Source: Torymus aiolomorphi
Taxonomy: Eukaryota > Arthropoda > Insecta > Hymenoptera > Torymidae
Reading direction: 5' to 3'
Length of the DNA stretch: 64,000 bases
Assembly: GCA_036365515.1 (NCBI GenBank)
Contig: CM070877.1
Coordinates: 65,732,522 to 65,796,521, forward strand
The position numbers were made by a program, and so were the translations under genes. The notes under the pieces were generated by a model. The model saw only the letters and a list, made by a program, of their open reading frames with translations, did no database searches and had not been told where the DNA came from. This document shows positions 33,083 to 43,750 of the stretch, piece by piece. The first letter of the stretch is position 1. Every line of letters begins with the position of its first letter.

Positions 33083-33669
33083 TACATTGAAGCTCAAAAA
33101 AACCTCTTTAAGTTCTGAATATCAAATCTTCCCGAGAAAAACTGTTAGGAAAAACAAAGAAAAATTATCTGCACTGAGAAAAAAGCGTTAGTATAGTTAC
33201 TATATTGCTGTTAGCTATGAAACTCTGTTTTTTTTTATAAAATAACCAATAAAATATTATTCTTACATTACAAAGAATTCGAAAGAGCAGGTAAAGATTA
33301 TGAAAGGTAGCGAGGCAGGCCTAGCTTACGCGACGTCCCGCGCGACGTCCCGCGCGCAGGAGAGCCGTTGCGCTACTATTTCACGTTTTATTTCTCGAAG
33401 AAAACATCCTGAGCAAATTATGAAAAAAATCATTTCCTATGTAAAAAATGCTCAGGTTTCGATGTAAATGGTAAAAAAAATATTAAAAATACACTTTTTG
33501 ATATATAAGACGTTGGAAGACCATTGGAAAGCTGAGGAAAAAATACGTCGGAAACGCTTATAAAACAATTTTTTTAGTTACATTTTAGTATCATAAACAT
33601 GAGTTAGAAATAGCACGATTTGACGCTCGCGCGCGACGCTGGGGCAGTTGACGTGAAACACCTCATATA

Positions 33670-34036
33670 GCTACCCCATTTTTTGAAACTCAAAATGTAA
33701 ACATCATGTCTATATATGTATAGAAGCTTTCTGACAGCGTGTGTGCAATAAGAACATAATTATTATCAAAGTTATAAATATATTGTTCAATATATTAATA
33801 ATAACATAAAGTTAATTTAATACCTCTATATCTTTTCATTTTTCCGATTTTAAAAATGATTTTCTTGTCATCACATTTGTAAAGATTAGCATAGTTTAGG
33901 TTACAACACGTGCGCTGTCGCGGACGTTACCATGCACCGATCAACAAAGAGCAGCCACAAAAGTCGCTCTGCCCGGAGCGAAAACAAGCCGGGAAGACGT
34001 ATTTTCGGTTAGGGGATGAAGAAAATAAAATAAAAC
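33670..34036. other. AT-rich sequence, no gene seen
   Basis: Lies between the long-TIR transposon and the Penelope-derived foldback. Short frames only. Confidence 0.5.
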
Positions 34037-34049
34037 AAATGATATTGTG

Positions 34050-34470
34050 GGTTTTGAACATAAATGATCGCCACGAGCCAGACACTTTCTTTATCCAAAC
34101 ACTTTATTTGTCGACGTTTCTGCTCTCGCAGAGAAGCCCTTTTCAAGAGTTATAAAAATCTTCGGTTAGATACACATTCGCAGTCACAAAAGTTAAAAAA
34201 GAAATATTCCGCATTGACAAACTAAAAAAATACAATTCGTCAAATTGTGCCAAATTGTTATAACAGACATTAAATAGTCAAAAAAATTGACTCGTCAGTA
34301 ACGAATGTGTATCTAACCGAAGATTTTTATAACTCTTGAAAAGGGCTTCTCTGTGAGAGCCGAAACGTCGACAAATAAATTGTTTGGATAAAGAAAGTGT
34401 CTGGCTCGTGGCGATCATTTATGTTCAAAACCCTATCAACTCTAACGAGCATCCTATCAAATCGATTTCT
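34050..34470. mobile_element. Non-autonomous Penelope-derived foldback element
   Basis: Two 132-bp arms (34049-34180 and 34302-34433) are nearly perfect reverse complements, with the Penelope-terminus-like GAGCCGAAACGTCGACAAATAAA. The insertion is flanked by a 13-bp direct repeat AAATGATATTGTG (34037-34049 and 34471-34483). A 37-bp extension follows the right arm. It has no coding region. Confidence 0.8.
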
Positions 34471-34619
34471 AAATGATATTGTGAGTGTAATAACATTTAA
34501 TTATTATAAACTAAGTATTTAGATAGATTTAGAGATTGTTAAGTAAGTTCCTGCATATATATACATTCTTCTTAGTAGTATGTCTGTACATTAGCAAATA
34601 TGCGCGTATGCACGCATGT

Positions 34620-34690
34620 GTATATGTACGAGTGTACTAGTGTGAGTAAGAGAGAGAAAGAGAGAGAAGAGAGAGAAGAAAGTATGTGGG
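34620..34690. repeat. GA-rich simple repeat
   Basis: Imperfect AGAGAGA/GAAGAGAGAGAAG stretch (about 34645-34682). Confidence 0.7.
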
Positions 34691-34763
34691 AGCGTCCGCC
34701 AGAAACCAGCCAGCGGGCGCGCGGGACGCATTTTTCATGCAAAACACGCTCTGTTTAACTCGC

Positions 34764-35430
34764 TCGTAATCGTATTCTGAGTCTCTCAGAAAAAAAAAAG
34801 ATATATATCGATAGATTTTTTCCTGCTCTTTCCAATGGTGCTATTGTTTTTCTCCGAAACTTTTTCTTCTGGTCGAAAATTCAAGTTGAAAGTTCAGAGA
34901 CATTTTTCTCAAAGTATATCATGTTTTTTTTTTCAAAATGCATATGACCATTCGAAAGTACAAGTCTTAAGCTACAAAACCCTAAATTTTCAAATCCTAA
35001 ATTTTCAAATTGGAGAAATGAAGGGCTCAAAAGTAACAAGATTAAAAAGACAGCGGTAAGTGGCCGCGCGTGCTCTTCGCGCTGCGCTCGGACGCGCCGC
35101 ACGCTCGGGCTTGGTATAATGAGCTCGTAATCGTATTTTGAGTCTCTCAGAAAAAAACAAAAGACATATATCGATAGATTTTTTCCTGCTCTTTCCAATG
35201 GTGCTATTCTTTTTACTCCCAAACACTTTCTTCTGGTCGGAAATTCGAGTGGAAAGTTCAGAACCATTTTTCTTAAAGTATAACATGTTGTTCTTCAAAA
35301 TGCATAGCACCATTCAAAAGTAAAAGTTATAAGCTACAAAACCTTACATTTTCAAATTGGAGAAACGTAGAGCTCAAAAGTAATAAGATTGAAAAGACAG
35401 CGGCGAGCAACTGCGCAAACTTTTTGCGCT
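34764..35430. repeat. Two-copy tandem repeat (about 360-bp unit)
   Basis: TCGTAATCGTATTYTGAGTCTCTCAG starts both copies (34764 and 35126), which run on through TTTTTTCCTGCTCTTTCCAATGGTGCTAT. It shares the TTTTTTCCT-CTTTCCAATGGTG core with the TIRs of the transposon at 30127-33669, so it may be the end of the second copy. Confidence 0.75.
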
Positions 35431-35547
35431 GGGCCCGAGTGTGCTTTTATAAATGTAGTGCATATTTTCGTTGTTTCCTATTAAAAACATTACACAATGT
35501 TTTATCAGTGCATCATATATTACGTTTTAAATATATTAATTTTTTAT

Positions 35548-37939
35548 TTAAACCTTAATTCTTTTATTTTTATTTGTGATTATTTTTATTCGTCTTTTCA
35601 CGATACTCATGTTTTTCTTAATTCGAGTTTTAGAGGGTTCGGCTTTTTTAACTGGTGGATATAATTGAGAATCTTTGGATGCTGAAAATCGTTTTAGTTC
35701 TAACTTTTTAGTGTTAGCTAATAATCTAACACAGTGAAAAGATTGAGTTCCAGGCACTGTTTTCGCTGAATCTAGCCTTTGTCTTAATTTATCTGTAGCC
35801 TTAGCATATTCATCTTTTGATGAAAAAAAGCACAAAATATTTTCAAAGTATTTAGTCGCCCACTGGTAAAGATCTTGCGGCGTCAATATATAATTATCGG
35901 ATACTTTCCGCAAACTGGCTCGCCTAGCATTACTTTTTATAGAAGCACCGATTACATCGCATGCATTTTTTCCGTGAGCAGTCGCATGAAAGTGCCATTC
36001 AGCTTCAACGGAAAAATCTTCATAATGATGAAAAAGATTCTGAAAATTATGTTTATTTTTAAAATGTTGTGCAGCTCCATCTGTAAAGTAAAAGATTTTT
36101 TAAGGTACTCGATTATAATTTCTTGAATTAGGAAAACTGCCACAGTATCATGAATTAAGTTGTCTGAAAAAACCGCCATACTTTTGTGTTCAATTTGTAA
36201 CGTTGTACCTTAATTTTCCCTGTGCATACGCAACAACTTATTTCTTTGAGCCGGATCTGGAGGCTGACGCTCCAATCGTCGCGAAGTCGGTGGGATGCCG
36301 ACTCCTATATTGAGAGAGGAAAGTTATTTGGAGAAGGCACTCGTAAATAACACCAGCATATAAGAACACTTTTCATTTATTCATAATTCCTCACAATATT
36401 AATCCGACAATAATCACGTGATTCTAGATTACTTGCTTTAACCGTGCCGACGACAACGGAGATCCTACATGAACTCTAATGCACGCGCATCGGACGCGGC
36501 CTCACAACGAGGGTTTCCGGCCCCGCACTCTATACCCGAGAGCGATCGCCGTGCGCAGCCGATTACCGGCGCTCAGCGGCGATACAAGCTCTCGCACTCA
36601 CTACCACACGCGCGCTGGCCAACACGAGGCCCGGAGTAACTGTACTCGCCTTTCTGGGAGAGAGTGATGCTCATCCTGCCGTCAGCTACGGCTCGCCGCT
36701 GACGGAGAGGATGTGCTCTTCGCTGAGGGAGGAGACGGCCTCTGCGCTGCTGGAGCTGTTGGACGAGAAGGGGCCAGCAGAGCTGTCAGGGCGACGTCAA
36801 TCCTGTCTCGCTCTCTCTCTCTCTCTCTCTCTTGCTCTCTCTCTTCTATCGAGCTGCGTGGCTTCTTATCCAACTCAATTGCGCGCGCGTTGGCTATTCA
36901 GCCGTGACTCTCGCCGGCCTGCGCCGGCAGGCGCCGAGATTAGACTCCCCGCGGCAATTAGACGCGCTCTCTCGCGCTCTCCAGCGTCGCTCCCCTCTCC
37001 GCTGGTACCTCTGCCTGCGTGTGTGTCCATGTGTGTGCTTACTTCACACCTTGCGTCGTTGCCGAATCCTCGTAAACAAAGAAAAGCCCGTGTAAGTGTA
37101 CACACAAATACTTCGTATGTACACGGGCTTTGGCCAGCGCAGGCAACGAGGAATGCGAGGCGACGAGGGCACCGTTGTTAAGCGTGCTCCTCATCACAAA
37201 TTTTAGAATCTGAACCTTTGTAGTAAATAACTATTGTTGCCAAACTACATTGATTATTATTATAGTGGAATGATTGTGCCGCATCTTGTGCAATGAACGC
37301 ATAGTTTTCCGAAAAATCTAGGGAAATTAAAAATTCTCCTTTGCTTAAGGATTCTCTTAAGATTTGAAAATAAGATGACTGCTGTTTGTAAATGAAAGAA
37401 TGAGTTTTGAGTTTATGTAAAAGAGGAAAAAAGATATCAGTAAATAAAGAACTAGAAACAATTTCAGTTTGCAATGTTGATCTATCAGTAGTTTTCTACA
37501 TTTGAAATTTTATTTCATTAACCCAGACCTTTCAAGAAATAGTTCAAGTTCCGTTTTTAGAGGTTCAATACCAGGACAATTTTGACACATATTTAACTAA
37601 CATTTCGCTGTTGGTATTTTACAAACTATTTCAGCTATACAATCTTTGTAAGTATCCATTTTATCAAAAGAAATTCCTGAATTTCTTAAACCAGCTAAGA
37701 GGAGTTTGACGTTTTGATGATAAATGCACACACACTGAATGCGTACCACGAGCACCAGCTAAAACACAACATTTAGGGCGACATTCGGCAAATTTAGTGA
37801 ATCCTATTTTTGATTCGGGATACTGTTGTTTATACTTTAAATATAACTCTCTAAGATCGTACAAAACAAGTCGTTTCTGAACATAGGTCTTTGTGCCATC
37901 ATCATTTCGTTTACACTTATTATCTTTATAACCTGGCAT
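35548..37939 (-). pseudogene. Second, decayed copy of the long-TIR transposase gene
   Basis: Read on the minus strand, 37939-37664 matches the part of the first copy around YVQKRL, GFTKFAE and CVLAGARGTHSVCV. 37474-37178 matches the LISLDFSENYAFIAQDAAQSFHY strand region. After a 1-kb insert (about 36189-37183) it continues with VFSDNLIHDTVAVF, and 35913-35548 is the C-terminal helical region (ILTPQDLYQWATKYF). Several frameshifts and stops separate the pieces. The N-terminal part is missing, cut off by the LINE whose 3' end lies at about 37946. Better preserved strands here suggest the DDE-like core more clearly than the first copy. Confidence 0.6.
36189..37183. mobile_element. 1-kb insertion of unknown type in the second transposase copy
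   Basis: It separates two parts of one gene; GTG flanks both sides. GC-rich, with a (CT)n run at 36810-36845, a hairpin with AAAGCCCGTGTA arms (37084-37132), and an AATAAA on the minus strand near 36380. It could be a solo LTR in minus orientation; termini are not convincing. Open frames in it have no family signature. Confidence 0.5.
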
Positions 37940-38134
37940 GATTCTACTATTATTGTCATTTTGATAGATTCCTTAAACCTAGTACTACATACTAAATCTT
38001 AAAACTATTTGATAAATCATCTTCATTTTTTAACAATATTATAAAAATTTATACACAGTAATAAACAGTAATATATGTTCTATGCTTGATTTGATAAAGT
38101 ATCAAATCTTTTCAAGGAAATATAAGGATCATTC

Positions 38135-39661
38135 TCACGGAATGTTATTCGTAATCCATTTTTTTAACTTGTAATTAGTGGCTCTTTTGTCTATTTCTAA
38201 CGTTTTGAACTCGTTTGGCAGTAGATTGAAGGTCTTTATTGCAGTTATATAATTGTTTTTATCACTCACTCTTTTATCCATTTTTGGCAATATGATAGCT
38301 TTATATCTAGTCTTACTATTTGAGTTTGAAAATAAATTTTTCATTTCGTTGTAATGATATTGTAAACAGCCCCATGTGTATAGTTGCTTAATATTCATTG
38401 GTTTATTTTGCACGAAAGTGTTTTTGAATACTAGTTTGAGTAATCTGTTTTGTATATTTTGGAGCAAATGTTGGTTGTTTTTATAGACACCACCCCAAGC
38501 TATTATCCCATAATTGATAACACTGTGAAAAAAGGCATAGTAAATAACTTTGAACGTATTTATTTGTATAAATTTATTGATTTTGTAGAATATGAAACTT
38601 AAGTAGCTTGTTTTTTTAATTAGGTAGTTAATATGTTCATCCCATTTTAGATTGTAATCAAAATTCACTCCTAAATATTTACACGAGTCCACTCTCTTTA
38701 GTTTTTCTTTGTTAATAAAGATATCAAAATTTTGTGGAACACTGTCGCAGTAATTCCCGAAAGTTATATAAATAGTTTTACTTATATTTAAAGTTAATTT
38801 ATTCAATGCGAGCCCTATTGCTACTTTTTTTAGATTTTGATTCATTTCCTTTTCTACTTCTTTCCATGTTTTACCCGCCGATATAACTGCTGTATCATCA
38901 GCATACGATAAAATTGAGTTTTCTGGCATCGTTGTCAGTAGATCATTTATATATATTATAAAAAGCAGTGGGCCTAGGATTGTTCCTTGTGGCACTCCCA
39001 TAGTTACTGTTATCGGTTCACTTCCGCTTTGGTAAATTCTTACTATCTGCTTTCTATTTGATAAGTAGCTTTTCATCCATTCGTAAGCATTGCCTCTTAT
39101 CCCGTACGCTTGCAGCTTGAGTAGTAGTATATTATGATCAACCGTATCAAAAGCTTTGGCAAGATCTAGAAATGCGACTATTATTGGCTGACTTTTATCT
39201 AAGTTATTATAAATTATTTTCGTAATATAGCTTAAAGCATCTTTGGTTCCTTCGCCTTTTATGAATCCAAACTGTTTTTCGCTTAATATTTTGTGTTTGT
39301 TAATAAAACTAAAGATTCTTTTGTATATGACCTTTTCAAAAATTTTGGCGATATTCGAAATTAAGGATATAGGTCTGTAGTTTTTAACTAATAATTTTTT
39401 CCCTGATTTGTAAATTGGTATCACTTCAGCAGCTTTAAGGGCATCTGGCCATATTGACTTTTCAATGCATTTATTGAAGATGTGTGCCAAGGGATCAGCT
39501 ATATGATCAGATATTGTTTTAAGTGTCTTAGAATTTATCTTATCAACTCCCCCATTCTTGAATTTCAAATTTTGGATAATTCTTTTAATTTCGAGTTCAT
39601 TTGTAAAATTTGAAATATTGAATTTATGTTGCGTGGTGGTAATGAAAAGAATCGTGATCAT
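38135..39661 (-). CDS. LINE reverse transcriptase (ORF2, C-terminal part)
   Basis: An open 508-aa frame. RT motifs in order: KNYRPISLISNIAKIFEKVI, KQFGFIKGEGTKDAL, VAFLDLAKAFDTVDH, MGVPQGTILGPLLFIIYINDL, the catalytic SYADDTAVIS (near 38890), SKTIYITFG and KYLGVNFDYNLKWDEHI, then a C-terminal domain. It primes on nicked target DNA and copies the element RNA. The true ORF2 starts upstream in the endonuclease part at 60241, now separated by the Penelope insertion. The RT part itself shows no stop, which suggests recent activity before the insertion. Confidence 0.9.
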   Translation of the reverse strand: MITILFITTTQHKFNISNFTNELEIKRIIQNLKFKNGGVDKINSKTLKTISDHIADPLAHIFNKCIEKSIWPDALKAAEVIPIYKSGKKLLVKNYRPISLISNIAKIFEKVIYKRIFSFINKHKILSEKQFGFIKGEGTKDALSYITKIIYNNLDKSQPIIVAFLDLAKAFDTVDHNILLLKLQAYGIRGNAYEWMKSYLSNRKQIVRIYQSGSEPITVTMGVPQGTILGPLLFIIYINDLLTTMPENSILSYADDTAVISAGKTWKEVEKEMNQNLKKVAIGLALNKLTLNISKTIYITFGNYCDSVPQNFDIFINKEKLKRVDSCKYLGVNFDYNLKWDEHINYLIKKTSYLSFIFYKINKFIQINTFKVIYYAFFHSVINYGIIAWGGVYKNNQHLLQNIQNRLLKLVFKNTFVQNKPMNIKQLYTWGCLQYHYNEMKNLFSNSNSKTRYKAIILPKMDKRVSDKNNYITAIKTFNLLPNEFKTLEIDKRATNYKLKKWITNNIP

Positions 39662-39862
39662 TCACGATATTTGCAATTTTGGATGGTTCTTTTACTCTCT
39701 CCATGTTTTCATTATAGATTTTACGTATAATATTGTCTTTTTTACCTTTGTTGCCAAGTTTGGAATTTATAATTTTCCATAGCTGCCTTGGATTACCTGA
39801 GTTTTTTTCTTAAGTTCCTTATCATAGATTGTTAGTTGCATCTAATGGTAGTTTTCTTAGTA

Positions 39863-40450
39863 TTACTATATAGTGATCCTAATGGCTTATCTACGAGGTA
39901 ATGTTTTTATAAATAAAAAACAACATTTGTCGTGTTTCGACGTTTCGGACACTTTTCTTTGTGTCCCTCATCAGGATTCTATTAAAAAAATGTTATTACA
40001 TAATTATTACAGGTATGTTAAACGTAAATAACTAAATCACATTAAATATATAAACAAAAAACTTACAATGAGACAGTGTCAATCTAGTAACGCAGAGAAC
40101 AATCTGCTCGTCAATAACTAGATTTTACAAAATTCCCGCTTATATACTACCTAATCTATGTGTATTCGAAAATATACATTATCACAGATATAACTACTAC
40201 ATCTAAATGGTGACGTGAAGTAGAAATGGTGGGAGAGGCGTCGCTGACAGAGCTAGTAAACGGAGAGAGGTAACAAGGCAACACACACAAGAGGAGGTGG
40301 CGCTATCGATGTTTTGATAAGCGGGCTATGCCAACTTCCACGCTGTGTAATCATACCTCCTACATGTGTGTGTTCCTGGTACCTTTACAAGGTCATCGAA
40401 CGGCAATTAGATTATTTCGGTGATGAGAAATCGAAATTTTTTATAAACGT
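39863..40450 (-). repeat. Left inverted arm of the Penelope element
   Basis: Reverse complement of about 58505-59080 with few differences, including AGGAGGTATGATTACACAGCG and the hammerhead-like motif. It overlaps the end of the GIY-YIG ORF. Confidence 0.85.
39930..39978 (-). ncRNA. Hammerhead-ribozyme-like motif (minus strand)
   Basis: On the minus strand: CTGATGAG, a stem GGACAC...GTGTCC with a short A-rich loop, then GAAAC and GTCG...CGAC. These are the conserved core and stem II of a hammerhead. Hammerhead motifs are described in Penelope termini. Confidence 0.6.
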
Positions 40451-41166
40451 ATTGTATTCGTTGGGTAGCCTTGTAATTTCGAACTGTTTATTAATAAAAT
40501 TTGGTTGTGTGTGTATAAAAAACGCCTCAGAGAAAAGTCTTTTTCCATTATTTATTTCATTATCTAATATTTTTATGTTTTCAAAATCTATTGTGTGATT
40601 TGTTTCATTAGTGTGCATAAATAATCCAGAATTTTGATCTTCATCTTTATATTTCTTTGCGTGTTCTTTTGCTCTGACTTGTAGGCGTCTACTCGTTTGT
40701 GCGACATAAGAAGCGTTGCAATCCCGGCAATTGATTTTATATACAATATTGGCTTGATTCGCTTTTTCTGTTTTATCTTTACCTAACTTTATAATATTAT
40801 TTAACTTATTTGTAGTGCTATAGACAACCTTTGTACTAACTTGTTTAAAGAAGTTATAATTGAAAAATTCCAGTTCCATAGCATACGGCAAGCTAATGAC
40901 GCCTTTATTATTAACAGGTTCTGTTTGTTTAAAATTTGTTGTAAATTTTATCTTCCTTAAACGTTTTTTTATGTGAAAATCTATAACTTGTAAAGGATAA
41001 TCATTCAGTTTTAACACCTTTTTTATAAATGATATATTTTCGTTGTGGAAACTGTTATGCGATAATTTGATGGCTCTATCAACTAAGCAATATATAATAG
41101 CTATTTTATTACTGAGGGGGTGGTGTGAATTATAATTTAAATAGCGTCCTGAGAAAGTTGGTTTTC
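40412..41166 (-). CDS. Penelope protein, C-terminal part with GIY-YIG endonuclease
   Basis: Minus-strand frame beginning at the BEL insertion (the ORF seems to extend into the LTR, which is an artefact). It starts RKPTFSGRYLNYNS, the RT thumb/connection region, continues SHHPLSNKIAIIYCLV and ends with an endonuclease domain: IVYKINCRDCNASYVAQTSRRL (the GIY-YIG core in degenerate form), RAKEHAKKY, and an acidic-Asn end (HTIDFENIKIL). It makes the nick for target-primed reverse transcription. Preceding parts are at 48340-48682 and 57456-58319. Confidence 0.88.
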
Positions 41167-41172
41167 GGTACC

Positions 41173-41713
41173 TGTTCGCGATTGAGCATTCAAATGTCCC
41201 GCGCGCCGCCGAGTACCGACTCACTCGCCGTGCGGCAGCACCTCGCGGCCGCTCGGCTCTCGCGCGCGCGTACTCGCGCAGCGTGGAGTCCCTCGACGCC
41301 ATCTTCTCGCTCTCTGCTCCGGACGCTTGCCGACGCACCATCGCCGAAGCACTGCTCCTCGCCAGAAAGTATCTCCACCGACGGCTCACCACTGACGGCT
41401 CGTTGTGGCGACTCATCATCACCATCAATAAGCAGCAGATCACTCCGCCAAGGTCCAGCATCTCCATCGGCAAGCCTCATCATCGGCCCAGCGTGTGCTG
41501 GCTTGCCTCGCCACGTGGCAGTTTTTGAGGTTATCTCTCGAACCTTCAACGCAGGTACTCAACTAAGCGCGCAAGTGTACTTATGTGGAAGCACTTCAAT
41601 AATATAAATAAAGTGCTAAATATAGTTGAATTGTGTCTCTTCCATTCTTATACCCGCCCAGTGAAATTGCCTTTCCCAGTTTCCGCTCATCACAAATTGC
41701 GATTTCTCAAACA
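41173..41713 (+). repeat. 5' LTR of the BEL/Pao element
   Basis: Begins TGTTCGCGATTGAG and ends TTTCTCAAACA. An AATAAA-like signal (AATAAATA near 41605) lies near the 3' part. A primer-binding-like TTGGTCCTTCGAGCCGG follows at 41714. A handful of substitutions separate it from the 3' copy. Confidence 0.93.
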
Positions 41714-42067
41714 TTGGTCCTTCGAGCCGGATCGGCAATTTGCACTGGGTATGTGAGTAAATCTTCGCGAGTGCTCATAGCCACAACTCATTATGCCTTG
41801 CTACGCAGGTTGATTTTGGAATCGCGAGAGGCCAACGGCATCGCTCTTGTTCGCTGCATCGGCGACGCTCTTGCTCGCTGCACCTGGCGCGCACTCAAGC
41901 GCCAGCTCACCACGCCTGCTCCCATCACCGCTCTTGTTCGCTGCATCGGCGACATTCTTGCTCGCTGCACCGGCGGCGCGCTCTTGACCCCTGCTCAGCG
42001 TTCTTGTTCGCTGCACCCAGCGGGTGTGCGCTAGCGCGGACAGCTCACCATCTCGCGGCCTATCGTC
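41714..42067 (+). other. BEL leader with primer-binding site and tandem repeats
   Basis: TGGTCCTTCGAGCCGGATCGG is the likely tRNA primer site. Repeats of an approximately 90-bp unit with CTTGTTCGCTGCATCGGCGAC follow (about 41842-42020). Confidence 0.7.
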
Positions 42068-43750
42068 ATGGCCGACGGCGGTCTTGAGAAGTACGACCTG
42101 CCAAAGGAGAATGACAAGCCGTCTGACTCTGGCGCAACTCCCAAGACCACGCTCAACGTCAACGACGCACCGATCGATGGAGCATCAAACCTGACGAAGG
42201 TTCCTTCCAAGTCGAACTCTCGCTCAACGTCTCCGCACACTCGCTCACAGGGAGCGCCCAAGGCGCCTGGCCCTGCGGACATCGCAGTCATGTGCGATGC
42301 ACAGGCCTCCAGGTTGGTCCTGTTGGAGGACATTGAGCCGCTCATCGAGACCATGACATCCTGGTCAGTGTCCTTGGTCGATGCCTTTCAGGCTCAAATA
42401 GAGAATTTATTGAGAGAGCTCACAACAGAGGGAGCCACCCTGGATCTCCTGTGGACTTCTCAAGTGACGAATCTACCTTACTTCAAGGAGAAGCTGCTGT
42501 TGAAGGCTCAGCGACTAGGCTTTAAGTTAAAGCTCACTCTCGCTCAGAAAAGGGATTTGGTGTCGACAGCACCCACGCAAGCTCCTGCTCAATCAGCCAC
42601 TGCTCAAGACTCTAAGCTCCCGGACATCAGTCTGCCGCGCTTTGACGGGAAGTATGCGGAATGGCCTTACTTCAGGGACATGTACGAGAGCCTCATCTAC
42701 ACCAATCCTGGATTGAGGCCTGTGCAGAAGCTGCATTATCTGCGCATGTGTTTGTCCGGCGAGCCTATGAGGATCGTCACAGTTTATGATTTGTCAGACC
42801 GCTCACTGGAGCCTGCATTGAAGGATTTGAAGACCAGGTACGACAAACCTCGGCTCATTGTCCAGTCTTATCTCGACAAGCTCATCGATTTGGTTCCGCT
42901 CACCTCAAAGACCGCTCAAGGGCTCAACAATGTTGCTGGTACGCTCAACGAAGTCAAGGGACGTTTGGAGTCGCTCAACGCCACCAATAATCTTGGTGAC
43001 ATGCTCTTGGTGCATCTCGCAACGAGGGTCCTGGACCGCTCTACTAAGGAGTCCTGGGAGACGTCACTTGGGTCCTCACAAGACTTCCCTACGTCTGCTC
43101 AACTGGGGCAATTTCTCAACGCCAAGGCTCGAGCGCTCGAGCGCGTGGATCGGCCTGTCACTACACCCAAGCCGACTGCCTCCACTCAACCCACCAGCAA
43201 CAAGGGAGTTATTCCCAAGAGGTCAGCTCACTAAGCCTCACAGTCCGCTCAGACTCAAGCTCCAGCGTCAACTACTCCTTCCACTCAATCCAACAGGACA
43301 ACTGCCTTCACACAGGGACCAACAGCTCACTCCTGTGATTATTGTAATGAAGGCCACTTCATAGTAGCTTGTCCTCATTTTAGAGGACTTCCCATCCAGA
43401 TGCGAATGGACATTGTGGAGGTCAAGAAGTTGTGTTACAACTGCCTTGGCCGTCACAGCTCACGCTCCTGCAAGAGTGCTCACAGGTGCAAGGTCTGTGA
43501 CCAGCACCATCACACGATGCTTCATCGTCAGCAGGAGCGATCACAGCAACGCTCAACTCAACAACGCTCAACTACCACTCCGTCAACAAGCACGGGCAGT
43601 ACCCAGACGAGTACCGCTCAATCAAGTTCAACTCACGACTCTCATTAAGGAGTCGGTGCAGTCGTCTGCTCATCGTCCAGCTCACCGCATGCCGACTCTC
43701 ACAATGATGCAACGCTCTTAGGAACAGCTCTTGCTCATATCAAGACTCAT
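42068..43750 (+). pseudogene. gag: BEL gag, two in-frame TAA stops
   Basis: ATG 42068 starts an open frame to TAA 43232-43234. The same frame is open again to TAA 43646-43648 and then joins the pol frame at about 43751, so gag and pol share one frame. Domains: disordered Ser/Pro start, DUF1759-type capsid (LPRFDGKYAEWPYFRDMYESL, LHYLRMCLSGEPMRIV), a Cys-His knuckle (CDYCNEGHFIVACPHF) and a second Cys-rich knuckle (CYNCLGRHSSRSCK, CKVCDQHHH). Gag forms the particle and binds RNA. Both stops are TAA, which could come from CAA or AAA codons; they end the product early unless read through. Confidence 0.85.

Larger units (their letters stand above)
30567..33190 (+). pseudogene. Transposase-like gene of the long-TIR transposon, interrupted
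   Basis: ATG 30567 begins the gene. In-frame stops and shifts lie near 30714 and 30840; the main open part is 30914-31837, with a Cys/His pattern (CVLAGSSGTHNVCVCAHH, CNDAHDRCYLRDCLDCPN). Further decayed pieces up to 32212 show SDNLNHDTIAVY, QHFKNKSNF and DFGVPAEWHFYATGHGKGACD, which look like the strands of an RNase H-fold DDE transposase. The gene is split by a mariner at 32330-33082 and its end lies near 33190. I recognise it as a transposon-type family but cannot name it. It is not functional. Confidence 0.6.
30127..33669 (+). mobile_element. DNA transposon with about 250-bp TIRs, unnamed family
   Basis: Left TIR 30127-30386 and right TIR 33433-33669 are imperfect reverse complements starting TATATGARG-TTTCACGTCAACTGCCCC. 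The interior has one degenerate gene, with a mariner inserted at 32330-33082. The target duplication is unclear because both outer ends are TATA-like. A related decayed copy lies at 35548-37939. Confidence 0.8.

Noticed and set aside
37084..37132. Hairpin considered as a CRISPR-like or tRNA-like element
   Set aside because: Single hairpin, no repeats with spacers, and no cloverleaf. No CRISPR array or tRNA gene was found in the window.
36479..37181. Several frames on both strands in the 1-kb insert
   Set aside because: They lie over CT repeats and biased sequence, overlap each other and show no family.
41190..41607. Open frames in the BEL LTRs (also 47740-48229)
   Set aside because: LTR sequence is non-coding; the frames arise from its GC-rich composition and appear in both LTRs.
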